Below are positions 54,026-63,079 of a stretch of 64,000 nucleotides of DNA, one piece after another. The stretch is taken from positions 310,001-374,000 of the forward strand of contig JARFXO010000001.1 in the NCBI GenBank assembly GCA_029194665.1. Direction: 5' to 3'. Position 1 is the first letter of the stretch, and each line of letters starts with the position of its first letter. This DNA comes from Nitrospira sp. GTDB taxonomy: Bacteria; Nitrospirota; Nitrospiria; Nitrospirales; Nitrospiraceae. The notes under the pieces are model-generated. The model had not been told where the DNA came from. It ran no database searches and saw only the letters and a program-made list of their open reading frames with translations. The translations under genes were made by a program, and so were the position numbers.

Positions 54026-55018
54026 TTACCCTGCTTTCAGTTTCCTCACTTCTTCCGTCAGCAGCGGGAGCACTTCAAAGAGATCGCCGACGATGCCGTA
54101 GGTTGCGAGTTTGAAAATGGGCGCATTGGGGTTATTGTTGATCGCCACGATCGTGCGGGCGGAGGACATTCCGGCCAGATGTTGAATGGCCCCTGAAATG
54201 CCGCAGGCGACATAGAGTTGCGGTGAGACGGTCTTGCCTGTGAGACCAATCTGGTCGCTGTGCGGCCTCCAGCCTGCATCCACCACCGCGCGCGATGCGC
54301 CCACGGCTGCCCCCAGTGCGGCGGCGAGTTCTTCGATCAGCTTGAAGTTCTCCGGTCCTTTGAGGCCTCGGCCTCCCGAAACAATGATCGTGGCCTCGGT
54401 CAATTCTTTCTTCCCTCCGACTGTCTGCTGTATTTCGCGAACCCTGGCCATCGGCCGCGTACTCTCGCACGAGACCGTGAGCCTTTCAACGGAAACAGCG
54501 GCTGTGGGTTTAGGATTCAACGACGAGAAGACGTTTGGGCGGAGAGTCACGACCTGCATGATCGGTTTCTTTGCCTTCACGACCGCTCGCAGTTTTCCGC
54601 CATAGATGGGACGGGTGGCAACCAATGAGCCGTCGGTTTCCATCTCCAGCGCCACGCAGTCCTGCATCAGTGCGCTCTTGAGCCTTGCCGCCAATTTAGG
54701 AGCGAGGTCCTTTCCCATCGAGGTGGCACCCACCATAATAGCGACCGGCTCAAGCGCCCTGGCGGTATCCGTCACGATCGTCGTAAAGAGTTCGGACGAA
54801 TAGTACGTCAGCGCTGAGTCCTCTGCGAGCAAGATCCGCGAGGCGCCGTGATCGGCAAGCTCTTGCGTGAGGGAGTCGATTGAGGAGCCGACAACCAGCG
54901 CGACGACATCACTGCTCGACATCTTGCTCAGGCGACAAGCCTGACCTAAGGCTTCCAGCCCAACCCTTTTCAGCCGACCATCACGTTGCTCACAGAAGAC
55001 CAGGATCGGATTGGCCAT
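54026..55018 (-). CDS. etfA: electron transfer flavoprotein alpha subunit
   Basis: 330 residues. The C-terminal FAD domain is clear: VSGGRGLKGPENFKLIEELA, GASRAVVDAGWRPHSDQIGL, then TVSPQLYVACGISGAIQHLA and the terminal INNNPNAPIFKLATYGIVGD. It holds the FAD that takes electrons from acyl-CoA dehydrogenase. Start ATG 55018 (MANPILVFCEQRDG) is chosen over 55033. It lies after etfB with a 23-base gap. Confidence 0.95.
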   Translation of the reverse strand: MANPILVFCEQRDGRLKRVGLEALGQACRLSKMSSSDVVALVVGSSIDSLTQELADHGASRILLAEDSALTYYSSELFTTIVTDTARALEPVAIMVGATSMGKDLAPKLAARLKSALMQDCVALEMETDGSLVATRPIYGGKLRAVVKAKKPIMQVVTLRPNVFSSLNPKPTAAVSVERLTVSCESTRPMARVREIQQTVGGKKELTEATIIVSGGRGLKGPENFKLIEELAAALGAAVGASRAVVDAGWRPHSDQIGLTGKTVSPQLYVACGISGAIQHLAGMSSARTIVAINNNPNAPIFKLATYGIVGDLFEVLPLLTEEVRKLKAG

Positions 55019-55041
55019 TCTCTCACGCCTCACGGGTCAGG

Positions 55042-55845
55042 TCAGATCACCTTCGCCTCTTCATGGAGCAGTCTGACGAGCTCTTGGACCGCAGCAGCGG
55101 CGTCGCCTGGGATGATTCGGCCGACCGGTCGCGGTGGGGGCGATTCCAGCCGAACAAGCTGCAGTTCCGCTCCCGCTGCGCCGACGGCTTCCCGGGCGAC
55201 GTCGATCGTCTCCCGGTTCCAAACCTCCAGTGGCTTCTGCTTGGCCTTCATGATGCCGGGGAGCGACGGATAGCGAGGCTCGTTGAGGCCTTTCTGGCAG
55301 GTAATCAACGCCGGCAACGGAGCCTCCACCACTTCAATGCCTCCCTCGATCTGCCGATGGGCGACGACGGTCCTGTTCTGCCGATCCACTTGTAGCTTGT
55401 TTACCACGGCGACGTGTGGAAGACCCAGCAGCTCTGCGACCTGAATTCCCACGGCCCCACCGTCGTCATCCACCGCCTGCTTGCCGAACAGGAGGAGATC
55501 GAAGGACAGCTGTCTGAGTGCTGCTGCCAACACCAATGCAGTGGTATAGCCGTCACCCCCTTCGAAGGCCGGATCGCTCAACAAGATCGCTTTATCGGCA
55601 CCCATCGCGAGACAGGTCCGCAGGGATTCCTCCGGCTTCTGAGCCGCATGCGGGCGAAGAGACAGCACGGTCACGTCACCGGAGCCGAGTCGTTCCCTGA
55701 TCTTCAGTGCTTCTTCAACAGCAAACTCATCGTAGGGATTCACGACGAAGTTGAGGCCCGCCCGTTCGATGTCCGTCCCATCTCGCGTCAGAACGAGCTT
55801 GGATTCAGTGGCAGGTACTTGTTTGATACAGACGATGAGCTTCAT
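55042..55845 (-). CDS. etfB: electron transfer flavoprotein beta subunit
   Basis: 267 residues. It opens MKLIVCIKQVPATESKLVL and has NPYDEFAVEEALKIRE, the AMP-binding site region FGKQAVDDDGGAVGIQVAEL and LPALITCQKGLNEPRYPSLP with the ETFbeta signature. It pairs with EtfA. Start ATG 55845 lies just after the ETF-QO stop at 55857, so translation is probably coupled. Confidence 0.95.
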   Translation of the reverse strand: MKLIVCIKQVPATESKLVLTRDGTDIERAGLNFVVNPYDEFAVEEALKIRERLGSGDVTVLSLRPHAAQKPEESLRTCLAMGADKAILLSDPAFEGGDGYTTALVLAAALRQLSFDLLLFGKQAVDDDGGAVGIQVAELLGLPHVAVVNKLQVDRQNRTVVAHRQIEGGIEVVEAPLPALITCQKGLNEPRYPSLPGIMKAKQKPLEVWNRETIDVAREAVGAAGAELQLVRLESPPPRPVGRIIPGDAAAAVQELVRLLHEEAKVI

Positions 55846-55856
55846 TTCGTTCGGCG

Positions 55857-57566
55857 TCACAGCCCCTGATAACGCGGTCCTCCCTCAGCAGGAGCCCGCC
55901 AAACGATGTTCTGTACGTGATCACCGGAGATGACGTCGAGGGGATCCTTGATCACGCAGGTCTTGCAGTGCACGCAGTTTGCGAAGTTGACCTGAATGCG
56001 GCGGCCGGCTCCTTCGCCCACCAACTCATAGACCCTTGCCGGGCAAAAATACGTGCAGGGCGCATCTCCGAATCGAGGGATGCAGTCCGTCACACATCGC
56101 GCTGGATCGAGGATTTGGATGTGCGAAGGCTGATCCTCTCGATGTTGCGTGCCGGAATGATAGACATCGGTCAGTTTATCAACCAGCACTCCGGCGTCGT
56201 ACTGTGCCGGCTCATCGGCCCAACGGCCTCGAACCGCTTGATCAAGCGGCCGCAAATGTCTGAAATCCTCACGGACCGCTCCAGGTTTGGTCGGACCGAG
56301 TCCAGTCCACATCGTCAGTCCTCCGAGGAGAAGGCCCGGCGGGCAGCCGTAGGCAAAGGCCCGCCTGAAGTTCCGCACATGATACAGATCCTGCATGATA
56401 TAGGACGAGGCCAGTCGGGCTTCATAGGACGAGAGTGTTGAGGCAGAGGTGTCGTTTTGCAGCAGGGCATCGAACATCGTCTCAGCCGCCAAGATCCCGC
56501 TTTTCATCGCATAGTGGATGCCCTTCAGATAGGGAACATTCAGCAAACCAGCCGAGTCGCCCACGAGCAATGCGCCGTCGACGTACGGTCGAGGAACGGC
56601 AAAGTAGCCGCCCTCGGGAAGAGTCTTGGCTCCGTACGCGATCACCTCGCCGCCCTGGAGGAAGCGCTGGATGAAGGGGTGCTTCTTGAGCCGCTGAAGC
56701 TGGGCTTGGGCGTCCATTTGCGGATCATCCCAATCCAGCCCGCAGACCATTCCCACCGCGAAGAGATTATTATCGAAGCCGTAGCAGAATCCTCCGCCGA
56801 AGACATGAGAGCCAAGCGGGTAGCCGATCGTATGAATCGCGAGACCCGGCGATCCTCCAGACTTCACCTGAATCACCTCTTTGACACCCAGGGCATAGGA
56901 TTGAGGATCCCGCCCCTCACGTAGCTTGAACCGATTGATTAAATCCTCAGCCAGGGTCCCATAAGGGCCTTCACCGAAGACCGTGATCCTGGCGTGGATG
57001 TTCGTCCCTGGTTGGTAATTGGCTTTCCTACCGCCATCGGCATCGAGCCCCTTGTCCCCTGTTTGAACACCGCAGACTCGCGTGCCGTCGTAGAGGATCC
57101 TGACCCCACAGGTCTCGTGAAACAGGTAGACGCCGGCTGCTTCTACCTGCTCAGCGAGCCAGAGGTTCAGCTTCTGGAGAGAGCCGAGGTAACAGCGATC
57201 CTGTCGATAGGAAGGTGGAATCAGCACATTGGGCAGCCGAACATTCCTCCCGGTCGTCAGATACCGGAGGCTGTGCTGAGTCACACGGAGCGAGAAGGGA
57301 AAGCCACGATCGCGATAATCTGGCAACAATTCTTCCAGCGCGATCGGGTCGAAGATGGCGCCGGAAATCGCATGCGCCCCGACATCGTGCCCCTTCTCGA
57401 TCAGCGCAATTCGCAGTTCAAGGCGAGGACTCGATGTCTTGCCGGCGGAGATCTGCCCGTTATGGCTTGCGATCAACTGAGTCAGGCGAAGCGCCGCCGA
57501 GAGATTGGCCGGCCCTCCCCCTACGAACAGGATATCTACGTCAAGGATCTGACGGTCTTCATCCAT
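55857..57566 (-). CDS. electron transfer flavoprotein:quinone oxidoreductase
   Basis: 569 residues. An FAD-binding opening (DILFVGGGPANLSAALRLTQ) is followed by ALIEKGHDVGAHAISGAIFD and, in the C-terminal part, VGDSAGLLNVPYLKGIHYAM. The C-terminal [4Fe-4S] ferredoxin-like domain has CVTDCIPRFGDAPCTYFCP and NCVHCKTCVIKDP. It passes electrons from EtfAB to membrane quinone. First gene of the operon etf-QO, etfB, etfA, read leftward. Confidence 0.95.
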   Translation of the reverse strand: MDEDRQILDVDILFVGGGPANLSAALRLTQLIASHNGQISAGKTSSPRLELRIALIEKGHDVGAHAISGAIFDPIALEELLPDYRDRGFPFSLRVTQHSLRYLTTGRNVRLPNVLIPPSYRQDRCYLGSLQKLNLWLAEQVEAAGVYLFHETCGVRILYDGTRVCGVQTGDKGLDADGGRKANYQPGTNIHARITVFGEGPYGTLAEDLINRFKLREGRDPQSYALGVKEVIQVKSGGSPGLAIHTIGYPLGSHVFGGGFCYGFDNNLFAVGMVCGLDWDDPQMDAQAQLQRLKKHPFIQRFLQGGEVIAYGAKTLPEGGYFAVPRPYVDGALLVGDSAGLLNVPYLKGIHYAMKSGILAAETMFDALLQNDTSASTLSSYEARLASSYIMQDLYHVRNFRRAFAYGCPPGLLLGGLTMWTGLGPTKPGAVREDFRHLRPLDQAVRGRWADEPAQYDAGVLVDKLTDVYHSGTQHREDQPSHIQILDPARCVTDCIPRFGDAPCTYFCPARVYELVGEGAGRRIQVNFANCVHCKTCVIKDPLDVISGDHVQNIVWRAPAEGGPRYQGL

Positions 57567-57580
57567 GGGTTTGTCCGTGA

Positions 57581-57613
57581 GGGACCGGCTCCGGCTTTGC
57601 CGGTGCCAGTCCC
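57581..57613 (+). repeat. 33-bp palindrome between the TPP enzyme and ETF-QO genes
   Basis: GGGACCGGCTCCGGC, a three-base loop, then GCCGGTGCCAGTCCC: a strong stem with two mispairs. Its first 14 bases are identical to one end of the element inside ntpB. It has no T-run, so it is more likely a repeat family member than a terminator. Confidence 0.7.
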
Positions 57614-57665
57614 TTCATCTCGGTGGGACAGTCGACGATCGGACGTGCGACAGTCTCCGGGTACT

Positions 57666-59249
57666 TTACGTCTTGCTCAGCCTTTGGAGAGTGAGTGAAA
57701 AGTCTTTCGGTTCCAGTACCACCTCGATGAGTGACACTCCGGCCCGATCACATGCCTGCTGCAGCGCGATCCGGAACTCTTCCGGCGTGAATGCGCGTGT
57801 GCCCTCGGCTCCCAAGGCTCTGGCCACCGCCACATAGTCCCAGTGATGGATATCCCACACCGCGCTTGTTCCACCCAACGCCTCCAGGCTGCGGTACCCT
57901 CCGTTGTTGAGCACCACGACCACAGCGTTCACCCCGTAGCGCACCAAAGTTCCGATCTCCATACCCGTCATCTGGAATCCGCCGTCGCCGACCAGTGCGA
58001 TTGGCCGACGATCGGGCGCGGCCAACCCCGCGCCTAGAGCGGCAGGCACGCCGAACCCCATGCTGGCGTAATAGCCTGGATTCAGGATCGTCTCGGCGTT
58101 CAATCCAACCGCGCCGAACAAACAATCACCCGTATCGATCGTGAAGGTGTAGCGTCGATCCTCCAAGCGACTCAATTCCGAAAAGACGGTAGCGACCATG
58201 GACCGGCTCTCCGCTCCGGGCGGTTCCGGCACGTAGTCGTTGCGAAATTCCCGCGGTTTGATCTTGGAGGACTCCAGCAGGGACGTCAGGACCTCGGCGA
58301 GCCCGACGTGCCGATACCGATGTCGGCTGATGACGATCTCGTCGGACAACACCTGGATCAAGGTCTCGCGGGCGATCAGACTCGTGAAGCGTCCGGTCTC
58401 CGTATCAGTCAGCCAGACCCCCAACATGAGCAGGCAGTCCGATTCTTCGACCATCTGCCGTGCATAGGGGTGCCCGGCTGCACCCATGTAGGTTCCGATA
58501 AAGTTCGGATGGTGCTCAGGAAAGACTGCCTTCCCCATGAACGAGTTGGCGACCGGTAGGTTGTAACGCTCAGCGAGCCGGATGACCTGATCCCGAAGAT
58601 CGAGTCTCATGATGTCGATCCCTGCCAGAATCACGGGAGCCCGGCTCCGGTTGAGGCGATCGTCCATTTCCTGCATGGCCTCGGCCAATGTGGCCCGATC
58701 CCGCTGGGGAGCAACGGGCGTCCATGGCTCGGCCTCATCGATTTCAGCCCAGGTCAGGTCGCGTGGGATTTCCAGATAGCCCGGCCGCAGTTCGCGGCGC
58801 ACCGCCTCGATCACCCGGGTGATTTCGCGCGATGCGGTCTTCCGATCTTCGAGCGTGGCCCCGGCAGCGGTCATCTCCTCATAGATGCGGCGCTGTGTGT
58901 CGAACCCCTTCACCTTGTGATGGATCAAGAGTTCTTGGTCTCGGCCTGCCAGGTCAGGCGCCCCGCTGATCACCAGCACCGGCGATTTTTCCGCGTAGGC
59001 CTGCGCAATCGGATTGACCATGTTGAGCAAGCCGGCCCCGTATGTGCCCATCGCCACCCCGATCCCTTTGAGGCGAGCGTAGGCGTCGGCGGCAAAACCG
59101 GCCGAGGGTTCATGTGTGGTCAGAATTGAACGGATAGGACTGTCTGCCAGCGCTTCGTAGAGGGGGAGCACGTGATCGCCTGGAATGCCGAAAGCATGGG
59201 CTGTGCCAAGGTCGAACAGTCGTTGGAAGAGGTAAGGAGCCAGACGCAT
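57666..59249 (-). CDS. thiamine-diphosphate-dependent decarboxylase-like enzyme
   Basis: 527 residues in three domains: an N-terminal PYR domain (FGIPGDHVLPLYEALADSP, catalytic glutamate in TTHEPSAGFAA), a central domain and a C-terminal PP domain with the ThDP motif GDGGFQMTGMEIGTLVR followed by VVVVLNNGG. The overall pattern resembles pyruvate, indolepyruvate or phenylpyruvate decarboxylases more than acetolactate synthase, but the substrate is not determined. AAGGGG precedes ATG 59249. It is 99 bases upstream of ETF-QO on the same strand. Confidence 0.85.
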   Translation of the reverse strand: MRLAPYLFQRLFDLGTAHAFGIPGDHVLPLYEALADSPIRSILTTHEPSAGFAADAYARLKGIGVAMGTYGAGLLNMVNPIAQAYAEKSPVLVISGAPDLAGRDQELLIHHKVKGFDTQRRIYEEMTAAGATLEDRKTASREITRVIEAVRRELRPGYLEIPRDLTWAEIDEAEPWTPVAPQRDRATLAEAMQEMDDRLNRSRAPVILAGIDIMRLDLRDQVIRLAERYNLPVANSFMGKAVFPEHHPNFIGTYMGAAGHPYARQMVEESDCLLMLGVWLTDTETGRFTSLIARETLIQVLSDEIVISRHRYRHVGLAEVLTSLLESSKIKPREFRNDYVPEPPGAESRSMVATVFSELSRLEDRRYTFTIDTGDCLFGAVGLNAETILNPGYYASMGFGVPAALGAGLAAPDRRPIALVGDGGFQMTGMEIGTLVRYGVNAVVVVLNNGGYRSLEALGGTSAVWDIHHWDYVAVARALGAEGTRAFTPEEFRIALQQACDRAGVSLIEVVLEPKDFSLTLQRLSKT

Positions 59250-59328
59250 TTCAGCCCCTTGTGAGGTATCGATAATTCGTCCACCGTCCCCTGTGCGGCC
59301 CAGCGGCTCGAAGAGACAGTCCCTCGGA

Positions 59329-59997
59329 TTAGGAGGCGTGCTTCGCTTTCGTCTCCTCGGTGACGGTATGCTCCCGCAGCTTTTTGACCAATTCCTCGTA
59401 AGAGCTCTCGCGAATGATCTTCTGAAACTGGCTCCGATAGTTACTCACCAAACTTACGCCGTCTATGATGATGTCGTAGGCAGACCATCGACCAGCTTTC
59501 ACCAAGAGACGGTAATCCATCGGAAGCGTCGTTTTGTCAGACCGCAACTCGGTCCTCACCTCCGCATACGACCCTTCGATCCGTTCGGTTAAGTAACGCA
59601 CGTCTTGTTTTTGCCCGCTATAGTCTTCGATCCTTCCGGCGTACTTGTCGGAGAGAAAACTCTTGTATGCCTCGACGAACTCATTCCGCTGAGTTTCGGT
59701 CAGCTGCTTCCAGTAACTGCCCAACACTCGTTTGGACATTTCTGCATAGTCGAACCGGTCAGCGGCGATCTCTTCGAGCATACGGCGACGCTGTGCTTGT
59801 TTGGCCGGGTTTTTCAGGGAAGGGTCTTCGAGGATACGGAGTACGTGAGTGACCGTCTCGCGCACCGCTTCCGTCGGAGTTTCCATGTCTCGCGAGGAGG
59901 CGGTGACAGCGAAGCACCAAAGAAAAGCGTATACAGAGACCGCCAGGCACACTAAGCACCTTGCAGCCCGCCGACTCCTTTCGGACCACTGAAGCAT
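59329..59997 (-). CDS. mlaC: MlaC-family phospholipid-binding ABC transport protein
   Basis: 222 residues. A hydrophobic N-terminal segment (CLVCLAVSVYAFLWCFAVTA) acts as signal sequence. The body is the MlaC/Ttg2D fold: RRMLEEIAADRFDYAEMSKR, VLGSYWKQLTETQRNEFVEA and YDIIIDGVSLVSNYRSQFQ. MlaC ferries lipids between outer and inner membrane. No other mla gene is in the window. The exact start is uncertain. Confidence 0.85.
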   Translation of the reverse strand: MLQWSERSRRAARCLVCLAVSVYAFLWCFAVTASSRDMETPTEAVRETVTHVLRILEDPSLKNPAKQAQRRRMLEEIAADRFDYAEMSKRVLGSYWKQLTETQRNEFVEAYKSFLSDKYAGRIEDYSGQKQDVRYLTERIEGSYAEVRTELRSDKTTLPMDYRLLVKAGRWSAYDIIIDGVSLVSNYRSQFQKIIRESSYEELVKKLREHTVTEETKAKHAS

Positions 59998-60021
59998 GAA
60001 GTGAAGGTTCTTCGTAACGCG

Positions 60022-60222
60022 TCAGTCCAATAGGAACGTTACCTTGAGATCTACACGATACAAAGTCACCTTGCCGTTTTCAACCACGACATGCTGCTCC
60101 TTCACCCAAGCCGATTTGATGCCGTGGATGGACTTGGATGCTTTCGCTACTCCTTGGACGATGGCATCTTCGAAACTCGTGGATGATTCGGCGCTGATCT
60201 CGATGATTTTTGCAACAGACAT
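60022..60222 (-). CDS. dodecin-family flavin-binding protein
   Basis: 66 residues, the usual dodecin size. It reads MSVAKIIEISAESSTSFEDA, then IVQGVAKASKSIHGIKSAWV and ends with a beta strand. Trp43 (in SAWVKEQ) is the flavin-stacking type residue. Dodecins form dodecamers storing riboflavin or FMN. GGAAAGGAGA precedes ATG 60222; an in-frame ATG at 60255 is less likely. It stands alone. Confidence 0.9.
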   Translation of the reverse strand: MSVAKIIEISAESSTSFEDAIVQGVAKASKSIHGIKSAWVKEQHVVVENGKVTLYRVDLKVTFLLD

Positions 60223-60700
60223 AGAGCATCTCCTTTCCCGTTCGTACGCTCCCAACGATCTGATCCAAACGACACATTGTCATGATCGACTGTTCAGCAA
60301 GGTCGGCGCCAGAACGCGATCGGTCGGCAGTCCGCCTGACTTACGCGATATCTCAAGAGATTTCAGCCGTCATGGACAAGCTTGGGAAGGAAGACGAACG
60401 GGATTGGGGAACTTTGCTACATCTTATGAAGCAGGTCTGTAGCAATAATGTGCATGTTCGGTCGACGAATAGATCGGACCGACAAATGGTGCTCGCTGTA
60501 GTCGTCTCTGACTTCCGAGTGATACCCCAGGCTTTCTCGGAGTTTGTCTGGTTGAGTTGGAGTACGGTGAAAGCTCCATCCAGCCGAGGAATCGCTCAAT
60601 CCCGAATTGCACACACTAGTTTGTGAACCTAAATAGACATTATCCGAAGTTCGGTCTTGCGGTGATTGTGTAAGAAGCCTAGAATGGGTTCCCTCTGGTA
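60223..60700. other. 478-bp stretch without a supported gene
   Basis: It separates the leftward dodecin gene from the rightward PAS kinase and should hold both promoters. A plus frame at 60282-60626 has no domain and no initiation site. No clear promoter or hairpin was found. Confidence 0.45.
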
Positions 60701-63079
60701 ATGATACCTAAAGCCGGCAAGAAAAGGCGCCGGACTAGGGCGCGGCTGGATTCACAGGCTCGCTTTTCAGAGTCTGAGGGGCACTCTGCGGCCGAACTGC
60801 AGCAGGACGATTTCTTCGCCGAGGCGTTTCGCCTAAGTCCTCATCCGATCGGTATCACTGAACTGGAGACCGGGACCTGTCTAGAAATCAATAACGCCTG
60901 CCTCACAATATTCGGATTTCGCCGGGACGAGGTGATCGGAAAGACGACGTTGATGTTGGGGATCTGGCCTGATCCTCAGGAGCGGGCTCGGCTCATCGAT
61001 CGATTGAAATCTGAAGGGTCGGTCAGAAATCATGAAGTGTCGATGCGGATGAAGAACGGTGGATTGCGGCAGTTCCTCATCTCCACGGACTTGATCAGGC
61101 TCAGGGGGAAACCCTGCCTCCTGACCATCGGCAATGACATTACTGAGCGCAAGAGGGCTGAGGAGGCGTTGCGCCGGACACATGAAGAGTTGGAACAGCG
61201 CGTCCGAGAGAGAACCGCGGACCTCGATCGGACCAATGCGGCGATGCGGAGGAGCGAGGAGCGATTCCGATTGTTCATCGAGCACGTACCGGCTGCAATT
61301 GCGATGTTTGACCGGCACATGTGTTACTTGGCGGCCAGCCGCCGTTGGATGGAGGATTATCGGCTCACAGGGGATATCCTGGGCCGATCGCACTATGACG
61401 TGTTTCCCGAGATTCCATCACGATGGAAGGCGGTCCATCGTCGCGGACTGGCAGGAGAGATTCTGAGAGGACATGAAGACCGGTTTGTTCGAGGTGATGG
61501 CTCAACACAGTGGATCACCTGGGACGTTCGCCCCTGGTTTTGCGGCGGCCAAGTAGGCGGAATTGTGATTGCCACGGAGGATGTGACGGCCCGCGTGGAG
61601 GCAAGGAGCGCACTGTATGAAAGAGAGGAACGGTCCGATCAGATCATCCGCTTGGCCAACTTCGGCATATTCGATCATGATCACCGAACCGGCAAAGTCT
61701 ACTGGTCGCCGGTCATGAGGGACATCTACGGCGTGGGGCCGAATGAACCAGCCTCGCTGGAAGGATATATCCAGTTGATTCATCCGGAAGACCGCGAAGC
61801 GGTTGTCATGGCGATCAAGCAGACCCAGGATTCTTCCGGCGATGATCAGTTCTCAATGGAGCATCGCCTTTTGTATCCTGATGGGAGCGTCCGTTGGGTC
61901 AGCTTCCGATCCTGGACGTTGTTCGATCATGATGGACCTGAGCGTCGCCCTAACCGAACATTGGGCGCGATGATCGACATCACGAAACGCAAACAGGCCG
62001 AGGAGGCACTGAAAGTCAGCGAGCGCCGATTCGTCTCCTTTATGGATAATTTGCATGGCTTTGCATGGATCAAAGATGCCCAAGGACGGTATCTCTACGT
62101 CAATCGACTCTTCCAAGAATCGATGCTGAAGGGATTGGACTGGAGAGAGAAGACCGCCTTCGAGTTGTGGCCGGCAGAAGTCGCCGAGCAGTACGAGTTA
62201 AGCGATAAGCAGGTGCAGGAGAGTCGGGTGCCGCTCCACACAGTGGCGCCGTTCATACAGAATGGAGAGGTTCGGCACGCGATTGTGAGCAAGTTCCCCA
62301 TCGCCGATCACCAGGGAGCGCCGGTGTTGTTGGGAGGTGTCGCTGTTGACATCACCGAACGTAAGCAGGCGGAAGAGGCGCTTCATCGCAACCAGCTGGA
62401 ATTGCATCAGAAGCAAGTGCAATTGGAGGAGCTGACGTCCAAGCTCCTGGCGGCGCAAGAGCATGAGCGACGGAGAATCGCTCGTGAACTGCACGACGAT
62501 GTAAGCCAGCGATTGGCCGCCTTGGTCCTGGAAGTGGCGTCGTTGGAACAGCACCCTTCCCCTGTCCCCATTGAACTCGCTCGACGCCTGAGACCACTTC
62601 GTGAAGGGTTGGAACAGCTTTCTGACGATGTGCACACGCTCGCATACCGACTTCACCCCTCGTTATTGGAGCATGCCGGATTGCGCCCCGCGGTCGAAGA
62701 CCATGTCCATCAGGTTTCCCGGCGCACAGGCTTACCCATTATTCTAAAGATTCTTGATGTTCCGAATGCGGTACGGCTCGATCAGGCGACCTGTCTCTTC
62801 CGCGTCATGCAGGAAAGCGTTCAGAATGTGGTGAAACATGCCGAGGCGACGACCGTGACGGTCCAGCTCCGCGGGTCGTCAAAGGGGGTCGGCCTGTCCA
62901 TCAGTGACAATGGGAAGGGATTTGAGGCACAAGACCTGCGTACCCATCACCGGGGACTGGGTTTGAGCAGCATGGAGGAACGGCTTCGACAACTGCATGG
63001 ATTCCTTCGGATCCAATCTCGACCATCCCAAGGCACAAAGGTCTGTGCTTGGCTGCCGTACGAGGCGGAGGTTGCATGA
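60701..63079 (+). CDS. multi-PAS histidine kinase (paralogue of the interrupted kinase)
   Basis: 792 residues. PAS domains lie at about 30-150, 190-305, 315-430 and 440-560 (ITERKRAEEAL, TKRKQAEEALKVSERRF and ITERKQAEEALHRN mark their ends), with a long coiled coil between the first two. A HisKA_3 domain follows (RRRIARELHDDVSQRLAAL), then an HATPase domain with NVVKHAEATTVTV, DNGKGF and GLGLSSMEERL. No membrane span, so a cytoplasmic sensor. The kinase at 8862 has the same layout with only one PAS. It is followed by its regulator with a four-base overlap. No strong ribosome binding site precedes ATG 60701. Confidence 0.92.
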   Translation: MIPKAGKKRRRTRARLDSQARFSESEGHSAAELQQDDFFAEAFRLSPHPIGITELETGTCLEINNACLTIFGFRRDEVIGKTTLMLGIWPDPQERARLIDRLKSEGSVRNHEVSMRMKNGGLRQFLISTDLIRLRGKPCLLTIGNDITERKRAEEALRRTHEELEQRVRERTADLDRTNAAMRRSEERFRLFIEHVPAAIAMFDRHMCYLAASRRWMEDYRLTGDILGRSHYDVFPEIPSRWKAVHRRGLAGEILRGHEDRFVRGDGSTQWITWDVRPWFCGGQVGGIVIATEDVTARVEARSALYEREERSDQIIRLANFGIFDHDHRTGKVYWSPVMRDIYGVGPNEPASLEGYIQLIHPEDREAVVMAIKQTQDSSGDDQFSMEHRLLYPDGSVRWVSFRSWTLFDHDGPERRPNRTLGAMIDITKRKQAEEALKVSERRFVSFMDNLHGFAWIKDAQGRYLYVNRLFQESMLKGLDWREKTAFELWPAEVAEQYELSDKQVQESRVPLHTVAPFIQNGEVRHAIVSKFPIADHQGAPVLLGGVAVDITERKQAEEALHRNQLELHQKQVQLEELTSKLLAAQEHERRRIARELHDDVSQRLAALVLEVASLEQHPSPVPIELARRLRPLREGLEQLSDDVHTLAYRLHPSLLEHAGLRPAVEDHVHQVSRRTGLPIILKILDVPNAVRLDQATCLFRVMQESVQNVVKHAEATTVTVQLRGSSKGVGLSISDNGKGFEAQDLRTHHRGLGLSSMEERLRQLHGFLRIQSRPSQGTKVCAWLPYEAEVA

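Noticed and set aside
60282..60626. 114-codon frame upstream of the PAS kinase
   Set aside because: No domain, no initiation site and a composition unlike the neighbouring genes.
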